Position numbers and translations under genes: made by a program
Shown: one piece after another, positions 57,993 through 64,000 of the stretch
Position numbering within the stretch: position 1 is the stretch's first letter
Layout: every line of letters starts with the position of its first letter
Notes under the pieces: model-generated
What the model was told of the DNA's origin: nothing
The model's input: the letters and a program-made list of their open reading frames with translations, nothing else
The model's database searches: none
Assembly: GCA_035524955.1 (NCBI GenBank)
Contig: DATLFG010000100.1
Coordinates: forward strand, 1-64,000
Reading direction: 5' to 3'
DNA: 64,000 nt
Source: CAMLFJ01 sp035524955
Lineage (GTDB): Bacteria; Methylomirabilota; Methylomirabilia; Rokubacteriales; CSP1-6

Positions 57993-59051
57993 CTAGGCCT
58001 TGCGGAAGCGGTGGATCCCGGCGCCGTCCACGAGGCGCGCGACCTGGCCCCGCGCTTCCAGGAAGTGCAGGTGCGCGACGGTCTCGCCGATGGCGAAGCC
58101 GAGCTGGTGCGTGTCGAGCTGCCGGCGGAAGAGCACCGGTACCAGCTCGTGGGCGGTCCGCGGCTCCGCGAGCGCGTCGATCGCCTCGCTGAGGCGCTCG
58201 TCGTGGTGATGCTGCAGGTGGTCGAGGCGCTTGTGCAGGCCGACGAAGGGCAGCCCGTGCGACGGCAGCACCAGCGTCTCCTCCGGGAGCGGCCGGAAGC
58301 GCCCGAGCGAGTCCAGATAGAGCTTGAGGGGGTTGCCGTTCGGCTGGTCCGGCCACACGCTCACGTTGGTCGTGATCTTGGGCAATACCTGGTCGCCCGA
58401 GATCAGCACGTTCGCCTCCGGGGAGAACAGGCAGGCGTGCTCGGGTGCGTGCCCCATCACCGTGAAGGCGTGCCACCGGCGGCCACCGATCGTGACCACG
58501 TCGCCCTCGCGGACCGCCCGGAAGCTGGGCGCGACCGAGGGCACGAGCTTGCGGTAGTTGTTGCCGAGGCCGCGGAAGGCCTCGGCCTGCGCCTCGGGGA
58601 CGCCGTGGCGGCGATAGTGGTTGAGCCGCTTCTCCGAGTCGTTGCCGCCCATCCCCTGCCAGGCCAGATGGGCCATGAGCCATTCGGCCTGCGGGCACCA
58701 GAGCTCGACCCCGAAGCGCCGCGTCAGCCAGTCGGCGTTGCCGATGTGATCCGGGTGGAAATGCGTGACGAGCACGCGCACGAGGGGCCGCCCGCCCAGC
58801 TCGCCCGCGAAGAGCCGCTCCCACAGCTCCCGCGTCGGCGGCAGCCCGATCCCGGTGTCCACCGCCGTCACGCCGGCCTCGTCGTCGAGCAGCCACAGGT
58901 TGATGTGGTTGAGCTGGAAGGGCAGCGGCATCCGGATCCAGCGGATACCGGGAGCCACCAGGACGCTTCGGCCGCCCTCGGGGGGCTCGGGCCAGGGATG
59001 CGTGAGACCGGGGGCGGGCGCGGCCAGCGGGTGCTCGGGCTCGGGCTTCAT
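57993..59051 (-). CDS. MBL-fold metallo-hydrolase
   Basis: A 352-residue enzyme: VTHFHPDHIGN (HxHxDH) near residue 96, VMGHAPEHACL, ISGDQVLPKITTNVSVWP and LPSHGLPF supply the remaining metal ligands. The pattern is that of the LACTB2/glyoxalase-II-like group; length with the C-terminal winged-helix-like tail fits. It is the first gene of a pair with the AhpD-like selenoprotein, suggesting linked thiol or peroxide chemistry. Confidence 0.85.
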   Translation of the reverse strand: MKPEPEHPLAAPAPGLTHPWPEPPEGGRSVLVAPGIRWIRMPLPFQLNHINLWLLDDEAGVTAVDTGIGLPPTRELWERLFAGELGGRPLVRVLVTHFHPDHIGNADWLTRRFGVELWCPQAEWLMAHLAWQGMGGNDSEKRLNHYRRHGVPEAQAEAFRGLGNNYRKLVPSVAPSFRAVREGDVVTIGGRRWHAFTVMGHAPEHACLFSPEANVLISGDQVLPKITTNVSVWPDQPNGNPLKLYLDSLGRFRPLPEETLVLPSHGLPFVGLHKRLDHLQHHHDERLSEAIDALAEPRTAHELVPVLFRRQLDTHQLGFAIGETVAHLHFLEARGQVARLVDGAGIHRFRKA

Positions 59052-59093
59052 GCCCCTCACTCTACCGCGTCCGCGAAGGGATGAGAGAAAACG

Positions 59094-59123
59094 TTGACTC
59101 TCGTCCGCGCGGTTCTCTATGCT
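59094..59123 (+). promoter_or_regulatory. Sigma-70-type promoter for the LysM protein gene
   Basis: TTGACT (59094-59099), an 18-base spacer and TATGCT (59118-59123). Transcription would start near 59130, so an upstream in-frame ATG at 59119 lies in the -10 box and cannot be the start; this supports ATG 59140. Confidence 0.55.
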
Positions 59124-59139
59124 GGGAAGACGGTCCCGC

Positions 59140-59961
59140 ATGCATCGGCTCCTCGTCCTCTCCAGCGCAATCGGCCTCACCCTGATCCTGGCCGAGCTAG
59201 CTCACGCGGGCAAGCCCGTGTGGTGCCACGAGGTCCGCCGCGGGGACACCCTCACCGCCATCGCCCGCCGGCACGGGGCGTCCGTGAGCGAGCTGCGCGG
59301 GCTCAATCGCCTCGGTCGGAACGCGATCCGCCCCCGCACCATCCTGATGCTGCCGGCGGTCCGCGATCTCCGCCGGGGGCGACTGGACCTGTCCCGGCCG
59401 CCGATGGTGGCCCGGCAGCACCGGCTCCGCCGCGAGAGCGCGGCGGCCGCGCGGGAGCGGCTCTCGCGGATGCGGAGCCTCGCGATGGTCGAGCACTTCC
59501 GGCGAACGGGGCTCCTGGTGGAGATCCCCCTCAAGACGCGGACGTACTACGTGGAAGGCGTGGGCACCGGTCTCCGGGTGGCGCGGCCGTGGACCAGGCA
59601 ATTCGTCGAGCAGATCGCGCGGGCGTTTCACGATCTGTTCGGCAAGCCGCTCCGGATCACGAGCCTGACCCGGACCACCGCCCGGCAGCGCGAGCTACGC
59701 CGGACCAACCCGAGCGCGGCGCCCGCGGCGGGTCCGGTGCAGTCCACCCACCTCACCGGGGCGGCCGTCGACATCTCCAAGCGCTCGCTCTCGGAAGCGG
59801 AGATCGCCTGGCTCCGGACGGTGCTCGCGCGGCTGAAGGCCCGCGGCCTGATCCACGCGGCCGAGGAGTTCCGGGAGCCCCACTTCCACGTGCTGGTCCG
59901 GAAGGTCTACGCGACGTACGCCCGCGCCCTCCGCTCGCCGATCCTCGCCGGCGGCTGCTGA
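59140..59961 (+). CDS. LysM and M15/VanY-like (DUF5715-type) exported protein
   Basis: A 273-residue exported protein: signal peptide (MHRLLVLSSAIGLTLILAEL), one LysM domain (HEVRRGDTLTAIARRHGASV to about residue 78) for wall binding, a linker, and a C-terminal domain with STHLTGAAVDISKR (H-x6-D) and EPHFHVLV (HxH), the zinc site of D,D-carboxypeptidases of the M15/VanY kind. It probably trims peptidoglycan peptides. GGGAAG lies before the ATG. Confidence 0.85.
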   Translation: MHRLLVLSSAIGLTLILAELAHAGKPVWCHEVRRGDTLTAIARRHGASVSELRGLNRLGRNAIRPRTILMLPAVRDLRRGRLDLSRPPMVARQHRLRRESAAAARERLSRMRSLAMVEHFRRTGLLVEIPLKTRTYYVEGVGTGLRVARPWTRQFVEQIARAFHDLFGKPLRITSLTRTTARQRELRRTNPSAAPAAGPVQSTHLTGAAVDISKRSLSEAEIAWLRTVLARLKARGLIHAAEEFREPHFHVLVRKVYATYARALRSPILAGGC

Positions 59962-59974
59962 GCGGTGGGCACCC

Positions 59975-60751
59975 TCATCCCGCCGGCCGGACCGGCTCGC
60001 TGATCTCCCACTGTCGCCCCTCGTTGTTCGCAAAGACCACTCGCAGCACGCCCGGGCGCGACACCCTGACCGGAAATCGGAGGATCGGATTGGCGCTGAT
60101 GGCGGACGTCAGCGTGAAATGCGCGACCAGGTCCCGGTCGAAGTAGACGCGCACCTGCTTGACGAAGAACTCGGGGCGCTCCCGTACGTAGACGCCGCCC
60201 TTGAGGCTCAGGCCCGTGTCGGAATCGTGGTCCAGCTTCGTCCGGACCTCGACGATCTCCCCGAGGCGCGGAACCCGAGCCAGCCGAAGCTTCGGGTTCC
60301 CCGACCGCTCCCTCGAGACTCGCTCGGGGGCCGTGGCACAGCCATCACCCGCTACCCGTACCGCACGGGTCGCGACGAAGCGTCCGTGCCTGGTGCACTC
60401 CGCCGCGGCCTGGACGACGCCCCCGACGCCCGAGCGCATCGGGAAGGCGACCGAGGCCCGCCCGCTCTCGGGGGTGAACCGGTAGGTCCCCTTGTGCGCG
60501 ACCGGGTCGGTCGGCAGGACGATCTCGAGGGACCGGATGTGGTGGTCGCGCTCCATCGGATGCTCGACCGATACGCGAACCGGGACGGCGGCGGGATCCT
60601 CGGCCAGGATAGGGAGGTCGAGCTTCGGCCGATGATCATCCGCGCCGGCTTCGGCCCGTCCCAGCTCCGGGCGGAGCACGAAGGCCCCGGTACCCAGCAG
60701 GAGGCTGAGCGCCGTTCGCCGATCGCACTCGCATGGCATCCTCTCCCGCAT
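59975..60751 (-). CDS. SoxYZ fusion-type sulfur carrier protein
   Basis: A 258-residue exported protein. A signal peptide with twin Arg (CDRRTALSLLLGTGAFVL) is followed by a SoxY-like domain (about 45-145) ending VAGDGCATAP, where Cys is kept but the GGCGG end of true SoxY is changed, then a SoxZ-like domain (KLRLARVPRLGEIVEVRTKL, VYFDRDLVAHFTLTSAISAN). No SoxAX, SoxB or SoxCD is nearby, so it may be the quinoprotein-associated type of SoxYZ. ATG 60751 has GGGAGAG upstream; 60739 is an alternative. It ends the exosortase operon. Confidence 0.82.
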   Translation of the reverse strand: MRERMPCECDRRTALSLLLGTGAFVLRPELGRAEAGADDHRPKLDLPILAEDPAAVPVRVSVEHPMERDHHIRSLEIVLPTDPVAHKGTYRFTPESGRASVAFPMRSGVGGVVQAAAECTRHGRFVATRAVRVAGDGCATAPERVSRERSGNPKLRLARVPRLGEIVEVRTKLDHDSDTGLSLKGGVYVRERPEFFVKQVRVYFDRDLVAHFTLTSAISANPILRFPVRVSRPGVLRVVFANNEGRQWEISEPVRPAG

Positions 60752-60792
60752 CGGCAAGCTCTCCCTTCTTCGACGGCCTTGTCTCGATCGCT

Positions 60793-61383
60793 CTAGCGAC
60801 CTTCGAGCAGCTGCTCGATCACCTCGCGGGCCGCGGGGCTGTCCCAGTCGCGTGCTCCGGCCGCGACGGCCGCGATCGCTCCGCGGCGGTCGATGAGGAT
60901 GCTGGTCGGCAGCCCGGCCATCCGATACTCCCCGGCCACGGTCATCCCGGGGTCCAGCCCAATCGGGAACGTCAGCGCGAAGCTCTTCACGAAGGGGCCG
61001 ACGACCTGTTCACCCCCGCGGTCGATCGACAGGGCCAGGATCGTGAACCCTCTGGACTTGAAGCGGCGGTAGAGCCGCTCCATCGAGGGCATCTCTTCGC
61101 GGCACGGCGGGCACCAGGTGGCCCAGAAGTTGAGGAGGATCACCTGCCCCTTGAAGTCGCCCAGCCGGATCGGGGACCCGCCGAGGCCGGGCACCGCGAA
61201 ATCGGGGGCGGTCGTCCGACGCCTGGGGCGGAAGAGCTGCAGCGTATCGAAGGGATCCTTCGCCGAGGCTCGATCCGGGCGAAAGAAGGGTAACAGCGCC
61301 CCGGCTACGATCAGCCGCCGCCGGCTGATCACGACAGAGCCCCGAACCGCACCCGCGTGGGCCGATGCCGGTCTGTATCCCAT
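60793..61383 (-). CDS. TlpA-type thioredoxin-fold protein
   Basis: A 196-residue exported thioredoxin-like protein: an N-terminal signal with RRR (VVISRRRLIVAGALLPFF), then LLNFWATWCPPCREEMPS with the CPPC pair, and a cis-Pro in AGLPTSILIDRRG. It resembles TlpA/ResA reductases that keep periplasmic thiols reduced. It lies 10 bases after a second TlpA-type gene and 41 bases before SoxYZ. Confidence 0.87.
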   Translation of the reverse strand: MGYRPASAHAGAVRGSVVISRRRLIVAGALLPFFRPDRASAKDPFDTLQLFRPRRRTTAPDFAVPGLGGSPIRLGDFKGQVILLNFWATWCPPCREEMPSMERLYRRFKSRGFTILALSIDRGGEQVVGPFVKSFALTFPIGLDPGMTVAGEYRMAGLPTSILIDRRGAIAAVAAGARDWDSPAAREVIEQLLEGR

Positions 61384-61393
61384 CGCCGAGCCG

Positions 61394-61969
61394 TCACCGT
61401 TGGACCGACTGATATTCGCCCTGCCCCTCGGAAGTGCTGACGATCCCTTGGAGTGCCTCGTCGAGTTTGGCGCTCACGGTCTCCACCCCGAGCGTCCCGA
61501 CGTGCTTGTAGGTGATCCTTCCCTCTCGATCGATGATGAAGGTCTCCGGGAGACCCCATACCCCGTAGTCGATCGCGATCTTGCTGCCGGGATCGATCCC
61601 GTTCGGATACGTGACATCGAACTCCTGGAGAAACCCTCGGGCCGCCTCTTCCTTGTCCTGGATGTTGATCCCCAGGAACACAACGTCCCGCTCCCGGTAT
61701 CCTCGCCAGGCCGCCTCGAGCATCCGGGCTTCGGCTCGGCACGGCGGACACCAGGAGGCCCAGAAGTTCAGGAAGACAACCCGGCCACGCAGGTCGTCGA
61801 GGCGCAGCATCGAGTCGTCGAAGAGGGTCAGGGTGAAGGTGGGCGCGGGCTTGGCGAGGAGTGGGGTCGGGATGAACTTCGGCTCCCGGGTGAACCCCCA
61901 GGCCAGCAGAGCCAGCACCGCCACCGTCGGGACCAGGATCGCACCCGTGCGCAGCGCGCGCCGGCTCAT
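61394..61969 (-). CDS. TlpA/CcmG-type thioredoxin-fold protein
   Basis: A 191-residue membrane-anchored thioredoxin (helix at about 8-25, TGAILVPTVAVLALLAWGF) with FLNFWASWCPPCRAEARML and YGVWGLPETFIIDREG, the CcmG/DsbE pattern including the Gly-Val-Trp-Gly-Leu-Pro-Glu-Thr segment. CcmG reduces apocytochrome c, but no ccm genes are here, so a role in reducing exported or anchored proteins is likely. Its ATG overlaps the EpsI stop (ATGA). Confidence 0.87.
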   Translation of the reverse strand: MSRRALRTGAILVPTVAVLALLAWGFTREPKFIPTPLLAKPAPTFTLTLFDDSMLRLDDLRGRVVFLNFWASWCPPCRAEARMLEAAWRGYRERDVVFLGINIQDKEEAARGFLQEFDVTYPNGIDPGSKIAIDYGVWGLPETFIIDREGRITYKHVGTLGVETVSAKLDEALQGIVSTSEGQGEYQSVQR

Positions 61970-62721
61970 CCACCACTCGGGCGAGTCCCGGCGGATCGCC
62001 GCCCACCTCCGGCACGGGATCGCTCGGTCAGATATTCCGGCAACAGCGGAAGGATGACCCGACTGAACTGTTGGGCGGTCGCCCGCGTCCTCTCGATATC
62101 TCCATCGACCACCGGCAGCGCGATTCGCACCATGCTGGCGGCGCTGGGGCGTCGCCACACCGCGTTCCAGAGCAGCTGCACGGACCCCCTCAGATAGCTC
62201 GCCGTCCACCGGTCGCCAACGCCGAACCAGTACAGGAACAGCACTTGTCCGGTCGGCGTCGTGCCCAGAAACATGTTGGCCTCGAGCTGCGGCGAGCCCG
62301 CCGTGTCGCCCAGCCCGACTCGGACGAGCCCGGATCGGCTGATCGTGTTCCCCGCCGCCACGAACGACACCTCGGGCGGATGAAAACCCCGATGACCGCG
62401 CTCGAAATAGGTGACGAGCAGGTCCACGGTGTCGCTCCCACCAGGGCGACGGTAGACCCGTGAAAGCACCGCGCTCGTTTCGAGAACTGCATAGACCATG
62501 TCCGGCTTCGCCAGCAGCACGTCCTGCCCCCTCCACTCCCCCACGGTCAAGGGGAATTCGCGCAATCTGACCTCATAGTCCTCCTGCCGAGCTCCCGCCG
62601 ACCACAACGAGAACGCCGCCGAGACCACGAGCATGGCGATGACGACGGTATATCGACGGCGCCTCGTTCGGCCACCCGCCGCGCCGTCGGACGCTGCCGC
62701 GTGCACCCACGGGGCCGTCAT
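61966..62721 (-). CDS. epsI: EpsI-family protein (exosortase-associated)
   Basis: A 251-residue protein: a membrane helix at about 24-43 (VVIAMLVVSAAFSLWSAGAR) then the EpsI domain (FPLTVGEWRGQD, YFERGHRGFHPPEVSF, VLFLYWFGVGDRWTASYLRG). EpsI is linked to exosortase and exopolysaccharide loci. It overlaps both neighbours by four bases, a tight operon. Confidence 0.87.
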   Translation of the reverse strand: MTAPWVHAAASDGAAGGRTRRRRYTVVIAMLVVSAAFSLWSAGARQEDYEVRLREFPLTVGEWRGQDVLLAKPDMVYAVLETSAVLSRVYRRPGGSDTVDLLVTYFERGHRGFHPPEVSFVAAGNTISRSGLVRVGLGDTAGSPQLEANMFLGTTPTGQVLFLYWFGVGDRWTASYLRGSVQLLWNAVWRRPSAASMVRIALPVVDGDIERTRATAQQFSRVILPLLPEYLTERSRAGGGRRSAGTRPSGG

Positions 62722-63602
62722 CCCACGATGGTGGTCGGCGCCCGGCCGTTCCATGGCCGGAGGACCTTCGAGACGAGGTACAGACCGAGGAAGGCAATGG
62801 CGAACACGAGCAGGCCGGTCGTGAAGTCGGTCCACTCGAAGGCGCGACCCCGAGACCCAAAGTAGTAACTGACCAGGACCATGGCGACGACACGCACCAG
62901 ATTCGCGGCCACCGCGAGCGGCACCGACGCGGCGAACAACATCCACTTCCTGGGCGCGGAGAGCGGCGTGAGATACGCATAGACGGCCCCGAGGGCCGTC
63001 AAGGCGATCAGCGACCGCAGCCCGCTGCAGGCGTTCTCGATCTCGACCACCCCGTTCGGCAGCGTGAGATAGGCGCCCTCGAGAAGCACGGGAACGCCGG
63101 AGGCGTCCACGATGTCGGTGGCGAGAGAGGCGACCAGCAGCTTGAGCCAGAACGTGATGTAGATGATCGAGATTTTCGGAAGCGGAATCATGTACAGGAG
63201 ATAGGCGAGCGGGAACCAGAGCGCACGCGTGACGGCCGGCCCGAGCAGAGAGAGCGACAGCCCGGTCAGGACGACGAGCATCGACAGCGCCGAAGCGAAG
63301 TTGACGAGCCAGGAGGTGCCCAAGCCGTACAAGAGCAGCCCGCTACCCAGCACCCAGAGCCCGGCTCGCGATGGGACAACGGTCATCGTCTTGAGGCGGT
63401 CGCGCTTCCACCAGATGACGAACCCGCTCAGGAGCGGGATCAGGAATCCATGGCTGTAGTAGGAGTCGACCTCTACGTACTTCCCATACAGGGTCACGAA
63501 TACCGGAAGATAGATGACGCCGAACAAGAGGACGATCGCCGTCACCCTCGCGAGGGTTTCCCGGCGTTGCAGATCCAGCTCCTCAGCGAGGGTGACGTGC
63601 AT
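62718..63602 (-). CDS. Exosortase
   Basis: A 294-residue polytopic transpeptidase (about eight helices). Catalytic Cys in VVEIENACSGLRSLIALT, Arg in AANLVRVVAMV, and DSYYSHGFLIPLLSGF near the start are the exosortase signatures. It cleaves and anchors PEP-CTERM proteins; the frameshifted exported protein at 24651 is a possible client. It is coupled to EpsI (ATGA) and overlaps the upstream methyltransferase by 20 bases. Confidence 0.9.
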   Translation of the reverse strand: MHVTLAEELDLQRRETLARVTAIVLLFGVIYLPVFVTLYGKYVEVDSYYSHGFLIPLLSGFVIWWKRDRLKTMTVVPSRAGLWVLGSGLLLYGLGTSWLVNFASALSMLVVLTGLSLSLLGPAVTRALWFPLAYLLYMIPLPKISIIYITFWLKLLVASLATDIVDASGVPVLLEGAYLTLPNGVVEIENACSGLRSLIALTALGAVYAYLTPLSAPRKWMLFAASVPLAVAANLVRVVAMVLVSYYFGSRGRAFEWTDFTTGLLVFAIAFLGLYLVSKVLRPWNGRAPTTIVG

Positions 63603-64000
63603 TCGCAGCCTCCGTGGTCCCTTCTGGTCGCGAGGGCAGGAACGCCGGCGTCCGGGCCGCGTACGCCCGGAATGCCTCCCCGAAGCGCGCCGTCAGCTCG
63701 CGATCCTCCCGCCGGGCCAGCCCGAGGTACGCGAGGATCAGCAGCGGCGCCATCACGAGCGTCGGGAGGGTCGGCCACTGGATGTTGAACGCCAGGACGA
63801 TCAGGATCAGGCCGAGGTACTGGGGATGCCGCAGGTAGCGGTAGATGCCTGAGGTCACGAGGCCCCCACGCCCGCGGTACACCGTCGCCCAGCCTACGGC
63901 CACGAGGCTCACGCCCAGCGCGATCAGCCCGACGCTCAGGAGCATCACGACATAGACGCCCACGTCGAGCGGCAGGACTCCGAGGCGCGCCAGGAGGAAG
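63583..64000 (-). CDS. Isoprenylcysteine carboxyl methyltransferase-family protein (partial)
   Basis: The C-terminal part (139 residues in the window, start beyond the edge) of a membrane methyltransferase of the ICMT/PEMT type: GGLVTSGIYRYLRHPQYLGL (SAM-binding RHPxY) and ARREDRELTARFGEAFRAYA (the RxDxxxxxFG motif). It overlaps the exosortase start by 20 bases, so it belongs to the operon. Substrate unknown; lipid or protein carboxyl methylation is possible. Confidence 0.87.
   Translation of the reverse strand, partial: FLLARLGVLPLDVGVYVVMLLSVGLIALGVSLVAVGWATVYRGRGGLVTSGIYRYLRHPQYLGLILIVLAFNIQWPTLPTLVMAPLLILAYLGLARREDRELTARFGEAFRAYAARTPAFLPSRPEGTTEAANARHPR

Overview
This window is very GC-rich and densely coded on both strands, with no rRNA, tRNA or CRISPR array seen. 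The gene mix suggests an uncultivated soil or sediment bacterium of the Methylomirabilota/Rokubacteria type or a GC-rich deltaproteobacterial relative: Co-type nitrile hydratase, exosortase/EpsI, SoxYZ-like carrier, carboxymuconolactone decarboxylases, fused MFS/spermidine synthase, many regulators. No taxonomic marker is present, so this is inference.

Layout. 0-2 kb: the right end of one IS3-family element, three small membrane-protein genes, and the left end of a second, truncated IS3 element. 2-14 kb: gamma-glutamyltransferase, a protease-rhodanese membrane protein with an in-frame TGA, L-2-hydroxyglutarate oxidase, exonuclease III, SDR enzymes, an AhpD-like protein, Nudix hydrolase, OmpA lipoprotein, patatin and a response regulator. 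14-17.5 kb: a large class A penicillin-binding protein. 17.7-22.2 kb: nitrile hydratase operon whose accessory protein is fused to a thioredoxin-like ferredoxin domain. 22-36 kb: mixed metabolic genes (FAD oxidoreductase, propionyl-CoA synthetase, aldo-keto reductases, 2-hydroxyacid dehydrogenase, LigAB-type dioxygenase pair), two copies of a palindromic repeat and several frameshifted small genes. 36-50 kb: MFS/spermidine synthase, CrtI-type oxidoreductase, a Rho lacking its N-terminal domain, TauD-type dioxygenase, MASE1 hybrid kinase, acyl-CoA ligase, UroD-like protein. 50-59 kb: DedA, two MBL-fold hydrolases, GT-C protein, GIY-YIG nuclease, a regulator/kinase/lipoprotein set, a deaminase and a second in-frame-TGA gene. 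59-64 kb: LysM/M15-like protein, then a tightly overlapping operon of methyltransferase, exosortase, EpsI, two TlpA-type thioredoxins and a SoxYZ fusion.

The main discovery is a pair of probable selenoproteins. Two otherwise intact genes each carry one in-frame TGA exactly where relatives have a redox cysteine: CxU in a rhodanese domain (TGA at 3877-3879) and CxxU in an AhpD/CMD-type protein (TGA at 57728-57730). Each TGA is followed, about 20 nt downstream, by a short hairpin of the kind that acts as a bacterial SECIS. An ordinary gene caller would split both genes. The sel genes that would confirm this are not in the window.
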